DNA from: Rostratula benghalensis
Lineage: Eukaryota; Chordata; Aves; Charadriiformes; Rostratulidae
NCBI GenBank assembly: GCA_013399305.1
Contig: VXAI01000013.1
Coordinates: 804,264-868,263 of the forward strand
Direction: 5' to 3'
Length of the DNA: 64,000 nt
A program made the position numbers and the translations under genes. The notes beneath the pieces were generated by a model that was not told the origin of the DNA, ran no database searches, and was given only the letters and a program-made list of their open reading frames with translations. Of this stretch, positions 1-11,934 are shown piece after piece. Positions within the stretch are counted from its first letter, which is position 1, and the number at the start of each line of letters is the position of its first letter.

Positions 1-266
1 CCTCAAGTACTGCATTCAGTTCTGGGCCCCTCACTACAAGAAGGACATTGAAGTGTTGGAGTGTGTCCAGAGGAGAGATACCAAGCTTGTGAGGGATCTA
101 AATTAAAAGACATATGAGGAGAGGCTGAGGGAACTTTACATGTTTAGTTTGGAGGTGAGGAGGCTGAGGGGAGACTTCATTGCTCTCTACAACTACCTGA
201 AAGGAAGTTGGACTCAATGATCTCAGAGGTACTTTCCAACCGTGATGATTCTGTGATTCTATGATT
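1..266 (+). mobile_element. CR1 LINE fragment, 3' end (left edge cut by window)
   Basis: The segment opens inside the C-terminal part of CR1 ORF2. Translated in pieces it gives the conserved phrase about a pale '[24 protein letters not shown]' type region, then the '[21 protein letters not shown]' type region. It then jumps to the terminal 3' UTR (ggactcaatgatctcagagg-like) and ends in the CR1 octamers around 247-266. The stretch between the 'RRLRGD' region and the terminal UTR, normally about 250 bp, is missing, so this copy has an internal deletion. In-frame stops are present, for example after GSKF-like codons near 103. It is a dead fossil of the avian CR1 family. The family call is firm; the subfamily is not determined. 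Confidence 0.93.
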
Positions 267-714
267 GAGAGACTTCTGCAAACAAGTGTTTCAGGCTGTG
301 CTTATTTTGCCATTTCATGTCTTCTCTGGACAGAGGTAGAAGAACAGGTGCAATCACACAAGTCAGCACCTGATACTGCTCATTAGTATTAGTAGTTTTG
401 ACAAGGGAGATAGTCAGATGATATCACAATAGTATTTAGCCATTTCATTTCATATCATGCTTCTGCCTTGCTATAGTAATTTTTCCTGACTCTAAAAGCA
501 GCTAGATCTTGTACTATGTATGCAAGGTGAGTCTACAAATTCCATTGATGGTACCATTGTGAAACAGATTATTAAGTCAATTATCCCCTTATTTTGAGTT
601 CTTGAGAGTTTAAGTGGTGGATTGTGTTTTTTCTTACATTAAATGTGTACACATATTGTTGTATTCCTTTCCAGCCTCTATTTTCTGTAGGTAATACTCA
701 GACTTTACCATTAA
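267..714. other. AT-rich single-copy spacer
   Basis: No gene, RNA or recognisable repeat was seen. The short antisense open frame at 634-846 overlaps the start of the next CR1 fragment and has no protein signature. Confidence 0.5.
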
Positions 715-1118
715 GGTAGGTGGATGGAAAAGGGAAAAGGGAAAGGCTGTGGATGTTGTATATCTAGAATTTAGTAAAGCCTTTGAATGGTACTTACAGC
801 ATTCTCCTGGAGAAACTGGCTGCTCATACTTTGGATGGGCATACACTTCACTGAGTAAAAAACTGGCTGGTCCCAGAGTTGTGGTAAATGGAGCTAAACC
901 CAGCTGGTGGCCAAGTAGTGCTCTCTAGGGTTCAGCATTGGGAAGAGCTTTGTTTAATACCTTTATCAATGATCTGGATGAGGACATCAAATGCACCCTC
1001 AGTAAATTTGCAGATGGCACCAAGTTGGGTAGGAATGTTGGTCTGCTCGAGGGTAGGAAGGCTCTACAGAGGGATCTAGCCAGGCTGGATCAAAGCCAAT
1101 GGTGTTCAATGGTGTTAC
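715..1118 (+). mobile_element. CR1 LINE internal fragment (reverse-transcriptase palm)
   Basis: This covers the CR1 ORF2 polymerase core without the 5' part or the 3' end. Read in shifting frames, it carries RT motif A as VVYLEFSKAFEW at about 751-789, then the 'LLEKLAAHTLDG' segment. The thumb-side phrase [20 protein letters not shown] follows, then motif C. Catalytic positions are altered: the motif A aspartate reads E, and the motif C FADD reads FADG at about 1009-1020, so the polymerase could not work. At least one frameshift separates motif A from the 938-1144 frame. The fragment ends abruptly near 1118 in AT-rich DNA. It cannot be the same insertion as the copy at 1-266 without a rearrangement, because a 3' end precedes an RT core on the same strand. 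Confidence 0.93.
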
Positions 1119-3180
1119 TTCTGAAAGTTTTGGTAGAAGAATAGTTAGGTATTTTGCTCCCTGTAAATGTTGTCTGCAACTGAAAGATAGTTATCAGAGG
1201 TTAAATAACTGTGAAGTAATGTAATTCCCCATGAAATGTTATTTTTTGAACCCGGTTTTTGTTCTGTGGGATTTTGTTGGTTTTTTTCTTGTTTGTTTTT
1301 CAACTGTTTACAGTAAAGTAGCAAAAACACCGATATAGCTATTTTAATAATATTTTGGAGTAAAAAAGAAAAATTAAGAGTTTTAAATATTTTCATGACA
1401 TTTCTCAATGTTGTGGAGAAGGTAGTTCAAGTGAATGCTGTGTTGAGGTAGAAAAAATATGGTCTCCTTTGCTTCCCTTAATAATACTATAGCCTATCCA
1501 AAACTCAGAAGCCAATCAGAACTCACAGGAAAATAATTTCCATGTATCTTCTGTATTTTATCTTGAAGATAGAAAAGAACTCAAAACATTTAAACAAATT
1601 AGATTTGTAGCTGTGATTTTGAAGTAAAGCAAATATGGCCAATAAAGATCCCATTAATCTAAATGGTAAGAATATTTCCTTAAGCCAACGTGATCACAAT
1701 GGTAAGAGAATTCAGCAGCAGGGAAGGAGGAATTCAATCATCTCTATCCAGTAGTTATATCCAAATAAAAAAGAATAAATTAAATTTTAACCACTGAGTC
1801 ACATATGTGTGACAGGTAGTAGAACACAGACTGCAAGAGGAGTGTCCCCAGATTGTACCTTATGATAAACTTTTCTTTGGAAATTTGTGCATGACATGCT
1901 TATGCACATACAAAGAATTTTGCCATGGCAAATGATAATGTCATCCTTCAGGTATGTATTCGTGTCTGGCCTCAAATAAATATTTTTATGTGGTCTGGAT
2001 CCATATTGTTCTTCCAGTTGGTCATGCAGAACTTAGAATATAGTTTGGTAACAATGAGTTACACATTGTTTTTGAGGGCAATATATATGGCATATAAATA
2101 ATACATATGTCATATATGTATATGTGTATGTATATTAAGAAAACTCTTCTTCTTAATATCTAATCTAAATCTCCCCTCTTCTGATTTAAAACCACTACCC
2201 CTGTCTATGCATTTTAAGAAAACTCCTTGCAAAAGACATTCAATTGGACACAGTTTTCCTTTTTTGTTCTAAAAAAGATAACTCACTTAAGCAAAATTTA
2301 GCTAATTATACTTTTTATTCTTAGTGGGGAAGTGGCAAACTCCTCTGTATGGCTAGGACAATAGTTTTAGTCAGACCAAATTCTGCCCTCACTCTTACTG
2401 TTAAAGTCAGGGGATTGTATCAGTGAAATAGAGAGCAGAACTTGGCCATCATAGCTATGCAATCAATAATAGCAAGATATTAAGTAAAGTGCGTTTTAGT
2501 TCTCATGAAAAATGTTAACTGTCTTAAAGATTTCAAAGCTGCTTCTTGTTGCAGATCAGGTAACTCAAGAACAGGACCAGTGAAAGATGCCCAAATTGAT
2601 TCTATCACTGTGCCTGAGTAGTGGTGTAAAGGCAAGGGTATAGTTCAGCCTTTAAACTAGGGCAGGTTGAATTATTTATTGAAGTTACTGAATTATTTAT
2701 TTCTCTTCACAAAATGGCTTTGATTGTTATAAATGTATTTGGCATGCATCGTTGCTTGATCAGTTTAGCCAAACATAATCTAACTTTTGGGTGTCTCACT
2801 AAAGTCTCATTTTTGCAAGGCACTGAGACCTGTCATGCCATTTTTTTGTGACATGGCTTTTTTGATCTTTGAAGAATTGACTGAAGGTTTCAGGAGAGTG
2901 CTGAATGACAAATAACAAACATGACAGAGCAACTGGCTTGTTTTGCTAACAAATCTTCACATGTTAATACAGATCATCCTTGAGGACTGCTCTCTGTGAT
3001 ATTTATGATCAAGGAAATAACATTCCTTTTTGTCAATATCAAATAAAAAGGTTCAAAAATAAAGGTCAAACTAAATGGCTATCAGAAATCTGAACAACCA
3101 TTTTTGCATACTGGGCTATATCAGTCCCACATAAGTTTTAGGACAAGAAAAAAAAAATGAAGAGGAAAAAAAAGAAAACC
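1119..3180. other. AT-rich spacer with simple-sequence patches
   Basis: No gene was recognised. It holds a T/G-rich run at about 1255-1301, an alternating TA/TG/CA patch at about 2078-2138, and an A-rich run with scattered G and C at about 3147-3180 directly beside the next CR1 fragment. The 87-codon antisense frame at 1145-1408 spans the T-rich run and looks like chance. Confidence 0.5.
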
Positions 3181-3748
3181 CAACCGCATTCTGGGATGCA
3201 TCAAAAGCAGTGTGATCAGTAGGTCATGGGAGGTGATTCTACCCCACTACTCCACTCTTGTGAGACCCCACTTGGAGTACTCTGTTCAGCTTTGGAGTCC
3301 TCAACACAGGAAGGATATGGACCTGTTTGAATATGTCCAGTGGAGGGCCATAAAGATGAACAGAGGGATGGAGCACCTCTACTGTGGAGATTGGCCGAGA
3401 AAGCTGGGGTTGTTCAGCCTGGAGAAGACAAGGCTTCGGGGAGACCTTACTGAAGCCTTCCAGTATCTGAAGGGAGACTACAGGAGAGCTGGAAAGGGAG
3501 TCTTTGTCAGGGAATGTAGCAATAGGACAAGGGGTAGTGGTTTTAAATCGGAAGAGGGGAGATTTAGATTAGATATTAAGAAGAAATTCTTTGCTATGAG
3601 GGTGGTGAGACACTGGAACAGGTTGCCCAGGGAAGCTGTGGATGCTCCATCCCTGGAAGTGTTCAGCCCCAGGATGGATTGGGCTTTGAGCAACTTAGTG
3701 GGAGGTGTCCCTGCCCATGGGAGAGGGGTTGGAACTTGATGATATCAC
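3181..3748 (+). mobile_element. CR1 LINE fragment with intact 175-codon C-terminal ORF2 frame
   Basis: This is the best-preserved CR1 reading frame in the window. From about 3182 it stays open to the stop at 3737-3739, with no stop or frameshift. In order it shows NRILGCIKSSVISRSWEVIL-like, TLVRPHLEYSVQLWSPQHRKDM, FSLEKTRLRGDL, RTRGSGFKSEEGRFRLDIKKKFFAMRVVRHWNRLPREAVDAPSLEVF and the post-ORF tail. In full-length CR1 this is the end of ORF2, downstream of the polymerase palm, so no catalytic residues lie in it. The copy is truncated at 5', as usual for LINEs, and also at 3'. It stops at the GGTTGGAACTTGATGAT position, without the last roughly 50 bases and octamers. The methionine at 3212 is internal to ORF2 and is not a true start. 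Confidence 0.95.
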
Positions 3749-5574
3749 AGTAGACAGAAATTAATGTTTGATATAAATGGATTTGAAGCGTAAGTTCTGT
3801 CCTGTCATGTTTTGATCATACCTCTGTTTTGCTAACAAAAGAGCAGTACTAGGTTCTCTCAAAACAGTGAAACAGCTGCCTTTTATATGACTGTGGAGAG
3901 GTTTAAACACTAATCCAGGAAAGCAAAGATCTACTACATTAACACATTTGAATCTGTCATGTTTTTAAAATACTGATTTTTAAATATTATTTTCCCCCTT
4001 ACAACTTCAAACTCAGAGAAAATGATTCATTAATATCTGGCATTGGAGAATGCTAGATGTAACCATAATAATGATTTAATAATGTAATTATAATTGGTGA
4101 GGTTGTGTGGAAGCGTTAATACATGCCTACCATGTGAGCAAAGAACCTGCTACAAGGACAGTCAACAGCCTCCTCATTTCCATTATGTATGCTCTTTTGT
4201 ATGGAAAATATTATAAGTCACTATTAAACATTAGTGTACCTTCAGTAAACTATAAGAGGGGAAGTGGGTGTAAAACATAACATATTAAACATACAGTTTT
4301 TTTAATCCTGAAACTTAGAAGCTAAATATATATGCATGATCTATGTGAAATTGTAATTGGTTTCATGTTAATTAAAGATTGGGCCTATTTCCAAGATAAC
4401 AGAACATTTAATTTTCCTTTTATCCAAGAAAGAACATGCAAAAAGAGATGGCTACAGGCTTAGAACTGCACTGTCTAGAAAGATTGACTTGAAACATGCA
4501 CGTAATATAAAACTAATTACCTTGAGCACAGAGTCACATAAATACAAGGGAATTATTTCTCTGTGTGTGCAATGCAGTAAATATGATCTTTGACATTTCT
4601 GGTAACAGATCGCAGGATCTGCACTGACCTGACAGAGAAAGACCTCAGTGATGGTCTGTGTTAACTTTGGCCATAGCTGAGCTGAGATTGTTGTCATTAT
4701 TAATGATGGTTTCCTGTATTAATTAGATAATTTACACTATTTGACCGTAAAAATATTTATTATACTACTAATAAATTCTTAGCTCCAGATATATGCTGAG
4801 TTCACTTTTGCTTAATAAAAGATTTTGAGATTTATTGATTAAAACAGGGGATACCTCTTCCTATGGATATTGAATCCATAGATGCCTGATTGTCAAGTCT
4901 CTTTAATGTGTTACAAACAAATTAATGTTGCACAAAGTTACTTTTTCAAATCTCAGGTTGAAAAGATACCTGAGTAAACTTGAAGAATTTCATAAAGAAA
5001 TGCACAACACACTATATTTAACAGAATGAGTTACATGAGAGACAAATTGCCTTACCTAAATATGTTTAGATATCTTGAATTCTATGACAAGGGGACAATA
5101 CAGAATTCATTTTTGGGATGTCGTTCACTGTAATCATGGAACTTTACAACACCCTGATATAATAACAATATATTATTTTTTTCCTTAATTTTCTGCTTTA
5201 CTAAAATTCTGCATAATTCGTCTGAATATAATGATAATAGTTTTGGCTGAGATAAACCATAACTTTTCCTGTAACTCAGACTATTAAGTGTCCCAGGAAG
5301 GGCCCCGGAGTCAGCTCTATGTCATTACAAGCCAAATTCATAGCCACCTTATTGGCTTTGCATGAAACCTACACATATGGATGAAAAAGAGCTTGCAGTT
5401 ACTTTTTGACAATCCAGATTAGTGAGACTAAACAATCTATAAATTCTGTTCTACAATAAGCTATTTCAGTAAATGAAAGTAAGTGCTTTGCCAAATGCAT
5501 TTTAAAATGCATTCAGATTTTTGCATGATGAGGGTCTAACAGAACTGAGATGCCACCTGAAGGGCAATGGACCT
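3749..5574. other. AT-rich single-copy spacer
   Basis: No gene was recognised. The only structured item is the palindrome at 5494-5513, listed separately. Confidence 0.5.
5494..5513. repeat. 20-bp perfect palindrome
   Basis: AATGCATTTT is followed directly by its own reverse complement, AAAATGCATT, with no spacer. A perfect 20-base palindrome in AT-rich DNA could extrude as a cruciform or arise by chance. No repeat family was recognised. Confidence 0.85.
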
Positions 5575-5862
5575 CACTTTACATTTGCCTCTAAACTCAT
5601 GTAACTCTCATAGCCTGGGCAGAGTGCCTCTGGCCTTATGCCAAACCTTCTGCAAGTAGAGGAGGGCCAGGGAGACAATTGCATCCTGCAGCATCTTTCT
5701 CTGCAGACCAGACTTGTTTGTAATGTGGGAGTCTTGGCAGGAATTAACAGAGCTCAGAATTGCATTAACTCCCTGTGGGTCGTTTCTTTGACTACTACTC
5801 CACAGGCATAAGAAGCTCCAGCAATTAGCAGCGGGACCTTGCAATAAGAAACAAAGAGATCT
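5575..5862 (-). other. GC-richer relic with 78-codon antisense frame, origin unknown
   Basis: This block is clearly richer in G+C than its flanks and carries an antisense open frame at 5608-5844. The frame starts MQGPAANCWSFL and includes a helical-looking stretch, GLQRKMLQDAIVSLALLYLQ. Upstream on the same strand an open stretch ending YGATVVYILAAVKKD (about 5869-5940) is separated from it by a stop. I recognise no family. Compositional contrast like this in an AT desert usually marks an old mobile element, a processed pseudogene or an exon. No splice sites, poly-A tail or terminal repeats could be assigned. Confidence 0.3.
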
Positions 5863-5949
5863 TTCTTCTTAGTCCTTCTTCACAGCTGCAAGTATATACA
5901 CCACCGTAGCCCCATATCTGATTGCTACATGATCCACTTTTAATGATAA

Positions 5950-5967
5950 AGCTTTTTTTTTTTTTTT
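5950..5967. repeat. Poly-T run
   Basis: A run of about 16 T at 5952-5967 lies between the GC-richer block and the A/C-rich tract. It could be the A-tail of a minus-strand retrosequence, but no tail-bearing element was recognised beside it. Confidence 0.6.
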
Positions 5968-6044
5968 CCTAAGGTGCATTTTATATTTAAAAATAATTAT
6001 GACAATAATTATGGGCAGGAATGAACTCCTAAGTGATAATCTGC

Positions 6045-6222
6045 CCAAAAAGATAACCCCCAAAAACCACCACCGCCAATAAAAAAGTGAACCATGAGAA
6101 AAACCAACCCCCCACAAAAAACCCAACCAACCAAACAACAACCAAAAAAACCCCCAAACCAATTAAACAAACAAAACCCCCCCAACAAACAAACCAAAAC
6201 CAAAACAGCAAAAACCAACAAA
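6045..6222. repeat. A/C-rich low-complexity tract (CCAAA/AAAC type)
   Basis: About 180 bases are almost free of G and T on the plus strand, with C-runs of 5 to 7 at about 6057, 6108, 6151 and 6177. The complementary G-runs are too far apart for a canonical quadruplex. The hydrophobic antisense frames read through it (phrases rich in F, G, V, W) are artefacts of GGTTT-type composition, not proteins. Confidence 0.85.
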
Positions 6223-7078
6223 CTGATACTATTTAGCTTTAACTTATAGAGTTTATTCATTATAGGTCACTAATTTATTATCTTTACAGGTCTGTGTGAG
6301 AAGATAAACAATTATCTTTGATTTTTTCAGACACGGCTATTATACAAGGCAGGTATTTCTTTTCATGCTCTAACACCACTTGGAATAGAACTGTTCAAAC
6401 ATAGATAACCAAATGAAAGGGTGATTAAATCATGGGATACTAGGAAAAATTCAGTATAAATGTTGAAACTTCATTGGTAGACCTGAGATAAAAAGTCTGT
6501 AAATATATTCTTTCTACACGAAATTCACAGAGTGGCTATCTATTATGTAAAACACACTCTGCCCCCAAACTCTTAATATTTTTAGTTCTTTTTCAGTCAG
6601 TTGACTTCACTAGAGTGATTCTTTCTGAACTGGGGAATTTGCCATCCTGATGGTCCAAATAACTTTAAATCAATAGAAGTTCCAAACATCTAGTTCTAAG
6701 TTCAACTCTTCCTTTGCTAGAAAATGGAGGTTAAGAAGATGAAGGTATTGACCCAGGATTATGGGAACTATCTTATTTAACTTACAGAAAAGAAAACTGA
6801 AGAAACATACACTCAGATCCACTGTGGGTATAAGGGAAGTGGTTTAAAAGATTAAACCATTTAAATTTAAGTAACCAAATGAGGGTATCTATGGTGCCAG
6901 GAAGGTTCTCCAGGCTCACATTGTCATTATTGTCAAGGAAGAGTTACCCACTATGGTCAGCTGAACTTCCACTAGAAAAATATTTAGTTTCCAGAGTTCA
7001 GGGTTCTAGTGCCATCTGAAATTCCATAGGGTATTCCTCTATGTATGTGCTGCACCAGGCAACCAGTGTCCTATTAGT
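6223..7078. other. AT-rich single-copy spacer
   Basis: No gene, RNA or recognisable repeat was seen. Confidence 0.5.
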
Positions 7079-7320
7079 TCTTGTATTATGGCTGCTTGCT
7101 TTTGTGACCTAACAATCTAAGCGTCTTTCCAAGCCATTTTAACACTGCTGTTGGTATGCTTATTTTAGTTTATTTACCCATTTATTTTTAGTTTATTTTA
7201 GTTTATTTACCCATTATTTCTTGTATTATGGCTGCTTGCCTTTGTGACCTAACAATCTAAGCGTCTTTCCAAGCCATTTTAACACTGCTGTTGGTATGCT
7301 TATTTTAGTTTATTTACCCA
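7079..7320. repeat. Tandem duplication, 140-bp period
   Basis: The 102 bases at 7079-7180 recur at 7219-7320 with one visible mismatch (gcttgct versus gcttgcc). The 38 bases between (7181-7218) are made of TTTATTTTAGTTTATTT-type sequence that also ends each copy. The near-identity points to a recent local duplication. A partial triplication of the TTTAGTTTATTT end may have mediated it. No gene content was seen. Confidence 0.95.
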
Positions 7321-7950
7321 TGTAGTCTGTTTCAGAGCACCCAAAAATCATTTTCAATTATTGGATTGGTTCTAAGTACACTTAGAGACTTAGTTCGTAT
7401 GTGGACACCCATAAATGGGTACCAACATTCAGAGTTTGGTAGCTGCCTCTCAGCTTTAACTTATGATGAACTACAGGAAGAGGGAGGTAAATTGTCTTAC
7501 AGGCTCAGTTCAGTTACCCAGACATGGCTATCTAATGCTGTTTGTGATGTCCTTGGGAATCCCGGTTAATCTGCAGCTGGCACACTGAAAGATTTTGGGT
7601 GGTATGGTGTCCTGTGTGTCCTTCAGCATGTCCCAGTTGTAGCTGGATGACATAGAACATCTCAAAGGGCACAAAAGATCTACATATAAGCAAATGAATC
7701 AAACCTTCTGTATCTACTTAGGATATGAAAAGAAGTATTGGACTTTCTGAAATAATTGGTCCCAAAAAGGAAAATCTAATTTCCACGTTATGAAAATCTT
7801 TCTAACAGTAGGAATATCTGAAGAGGTGATGAAATTGATGGCTTTGGATGACCTGATGATCGAAATAAGCATCTGCCAGGATTTGTCAAAAATGCTGAAA
7901 ATCTGCTCATAAAATTAGCCATATGACTCAAGCCTAGAGACTGCTATGCT

Positions 7951-7997
7951 AAAAAAAGAACCGAACACCAAAACCGAACTAAACAAACAAAACCCTC
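7951..7997. repeat. A/C-rich low-complexity tract
   Basis: AAAAAAAGAACCGAAC-type sequence leads into AAACAAAC units. It is one of about a dozen such tracts in the window. Confidence 0.75.
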
Positions 7998-9770
7998 CAT
8001 AAATGAAAATGCTGTTTATTGAATAGAGGTCAATATGTTAATGTTTTAAAAAAGGAATCTGTTTTTATTTCTCTGAAAGTGCTCAGACTTATATTTATTG
8101 CCAATCTTAAGACAAAGAGTGAGATTGCTGTGGTGATAAATACTCAATTTGTTGATAATATACATCCTAAACTTAAGACTTCTGCAGAGAAATATGAAAA
8201 CTCTATTGTAATTGTGCTTTCTAAGAAAAAATAAGGTAATATGTAGTCTAGTGTACTTACTTTATTTTAAACATTTACTGAAATATATTACAATATTAGA
8301 CTTCCAATAACCATTCTTCCTTCCGTAGTCATTCTGTAGACCTTTAGTATTATTCATCCATACCACAGAGGTACACAAAAGAAAGTAGTTAATTAACTTT
8401 GGTTTTCAGATATCCAGAAGCCATGGAAACATGCAAAATAGCTTGTGTGTGCTGTACAGAACAGAATTTTGGGTCAACCCTACCTGTATCACCCTTTCAA
8501 TACCTCATTACAGAAAGGATTTAATAAAAGCAAATTGGCATCTGGCTGTAAGTAATACCATGATAAATGACTTACCTTTGAGGAAGGATCCCTACTCTAA
8601 CAAAGTCAATTAAAAGCTACAGAGACAATTTACAAAGTTCACTTTTTATTCAACCTGAAGTTTTCTTGGAGACTGTTATTCACAGGTCCATCTGTGAGAA
8701 TGTTCTGTCACACATTGTTGGCAATTTTAATTTCAGTAGAGAGATTTTAAGGAAGAGAAAATGTACTTCATGAATGCAATATTGAATATTTTTCAACAGA
8801 TATTTCACTTAGCTTTTAATCATTGTAATCAGTGAGGTCTTGTATATTTTGGGGAATGCATTCACTGACCTGACAGAATTCTGTACTGGAAGTAGTAGGT
8901 TATATGAGCAGCACTACAGTAACATATTTTCACCAGGTGAGTTTACTTATGTAACTAGTAACTCACATTTGACTGGATATCTAATTTTTATTTTTTTTAG
9001 CCACAAGAGAAGCTTGTTATTTATTTTCAATAATATAACAGCTAAAGTTTTTAACCAACAACAAAGAATGAGACTTTGATATGGATACTCAGATCCTCAG
9101 TGACGTGAATGTGCTGTGTTCAAGATAAACCAGAAAGGTGTCAAACCCATTATTTACAATGATAATAGATAAACATGACAGCTTCACTGATTTGAGCATT
9201 TCAAGTTTTAATGAAGAACATGGGCAATAGAAGTTGAGGATTTACTAATGCATATATTGTTCCTTCACCTACTCTTTGTTTAAGTTATTATATTTATATA
9301 TGTATTATCTAGATAATTCTGACATTTCAAAGTGTTTTGCTTGAGAAAAATCTACTGCCATTATAATAAAGAAGTGAAATCAAGGAGCAGAGGCTTAGCT
9401 TCAACCACTCTACACACATAGCTACATACAATGTAACAGAAATAATTGTCTGAATAAGTGATAGAATACCTTGGAAATCCACTGTACAGCACTTCATCTC
9501 ACCTGTTTTCTAAATCTATAATGAAATTTCAGTTCCATACCTAAAGCAGCTTTCTTCATGTTATCATCAGCCAACCTTATGGAAGAAAATGTAATCTGGA
9601 ATGGTGCTGAATAAAATTTAATCTACTTTCAATTTCTTTCTCTTCCTTTATTCTCTCCCTGATCTTGTTATGCCTCCATCTCTAAGGAAGCCAGAGAAGG
9701 AATAATTAATCATGCTCACTAAGAATTAAAAGTTGAAATTAGTGCTATGATTTGATATTTGATTTTGACT

Positions 9771-9802
9771 GGGGAAAAAAAACACAAAAAAACCCCAAAA
9801 AC
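9771..9802. repeat. A/C-rich low-complexity tract
   Basis: A short GGGGAAAAAAAACAC-type tract with a CCCC run. No flanking element was recognised. Confidence 0.7.
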
Positions 9803-11934
9803 TGCAGGGAAGTAAAGTTTTCCTTACTAGGGAAGCTATTTATTTTTAGCTATGAGCACTGAAGTGAAAATGTCAGGAATACTGTGTTTCCTTTTCTAAA
9901 TAAGCTTGAAAAAAACCCCTTGCCATTAAAAATGTTCAAAATCTGGAAATGCAAGTTTCTGGCACTTCCTATTCCATTTGAAAATGGGTAAGTATGACCA
10001 AATGAGATCTGTGACAGGAGGAAGAAAACTTTCAGTTCTTCTACTTCAGTACAGGAAATAGCTTTCTGACACATATGAAATGTTCTTCTATTCTTCTTTT
10101 ACCTGGATTGTCTATTTAGATCTCTGAAGTTATCTCTGAAATTATATTTACTTTGAAAAATGTGGTACAGTGAAGACATCCCTAGGAAAACAGTGGTCTA
10201 AGCTAGTAAAACCGTAGCTCAGGTCAAAGCAGCTCCACAGAAAGACAACACTGTGTGATTAAACAGGTGTGATTGTGTTGATAGAGCTGCACTCATGTAA
10301 ATATATACTGAATTGGTATTAGTTTGCTCAGAGCAAGTGTATCAAACTTCTATCCATCTAGATGTCAGTTGAGAGATTAATTTCCTTTCCATGCCTCTGT
10401 ATTCATGGTACAGGTATGAAGGAGTCCTAAGAAGTCTTGTGTTTGCATATGGCTTAACAAAATAGCATATATTCTTGGCTCTTTTTCACTACATAATGAG
10501 CATATATAAGAACACTCCCACACTGGGCTTTAAACTTTTAGTTTAAAAATTTAGTCAGGCAAATGGAGGTGCCTATACTCCAAAGGGCATTCAAAAGACA
10601 GCATCTCCCATCTCTAGGAAAATATTTGTTTTCTTCTTTTAAAATTCTTGCAAAATACCATTCTTTGTGATCTTTTCTACAGGAATATATGCTGCCAACA
10701 TACAGTTCCCCATTCGTAAAATATGTCTGATATTTTCTTGTATAAAATACATCAATATTTCATTAAATGCTTTGACAACCTTGGTGCCCTATGTATTTTT
10801 GAAATTTTTAACTTGTTGCAGTTTTACTTGGTTTCTAAGACCATTTTTAAGAATACAAGTTCTTTATTCTTTTGGAGCTGATCCACTCCTCCTATTTATC
10901 TCTCACTTGAAAATCATTATTCTATATTCGTGACATCACAATTAACTATTTGGGACTTTATTATGATTCTTCAAATAAAAGATTCTAACATCAGATGAGG
11001 AGCAAGGCATAGATAGATTCCTAAAGAACAAAGAGATTTTGTTTTTCTCTAAATGTTCTGACTGCAGGGAGAGAAGGGCAAAGGATTCATATATTTTGTT
11101 ATGAAAACAGCACTGATTATAATTGGAACATCACACAGAAGTCTTGCCTAAGTTTTCTGTGAAATGCCATGCAGCTCCTCAAGTTGTAGAAATTGCTTTT
11201 ATGCCAAGGACATATTCTACTACTCTAATACTGTTTTTTCATTTTAGTGAGGTCACTTAAGATGTATGACTATTCATTACAAGGAAAAGTAGTAGAATCT
11301 AAATCAACAAATCAAAGCACATTGTGTCTCACATGTTTAAACAAGTTATTTGGCTTGTGCTAGTGACTAAAGATCATTGTCTATTTTCAAATTTTTGAAA
11401 GAAAAGAACAGTTGGAATATAATCGCAAGAGTACTTTTAGTCTCCAATTACTCTAAAATCAATGCCCTGTAGTAACTAATCATCCTGTAGCCTATTTTCT
11501 AGGCAGATAGATTCATCTCTGTGATTCATAACTGAAGTATAAATTGCTCTGAAGTATAAATGTCTATACAAGGACATCAAGAGTTTAGACTAAAGATAGG
11601 TAGCAATTATGATGTTCTCTCCATCAACCGGAATTTAGACCAGTAAGTGTTTTAAGCACCAAACACTTAATTTCCTTCCCAGTATTACATTGTCTTGTTT
11701 TGTTGCATGAGTAGTAGGATCAAATTACCAAAGAATTTGAAACCACATCCTCAAAAATCTTGCTCATAAGTTGTATAAAAATCAAATATACTTGACTCAA
11801 AGAATGCTAGATGATATTTATTTGAATCAAAACTATCTACATGCATTTCAGTCTCTGAGTCATGGAGAAATGTTTTTACCTGACTGTTGTAGGTACAGGT
11901 CAGGATGAAAAATAAGCTATAACTGCTATTAGAG

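Larger units (their letters stand above)
7321..11934. other. AT-rich single-copy region
   Basis: No gene was recognised across about 4.6 kb. Small A/C-rich tracts lie at 7951-7997 and 9771-9802. All short open frames here (60-88 codons) are on AT-rich sequence without protein motifs. Confidence 0.5.

Noticed and set aside
3212..3739. 175-codon frame as a host gene
   Set aside because: Its phrases match the C-terminus of CR1 ORF2, and the methionine is internal to that ORF.
6045..6222. Minus-strand canonical G-quadruplex
   Set aside because: The G-runs are roughly 25-50 bases apart, too far for a standard quadruplex.
5869..6260. Three overlapping glycine/tryptophan/valine-rich hydrophobic antisense frames
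   Set aside because: They are produced by the A/C-rich tract read as GGTTT repeats and are not membrane proteins.
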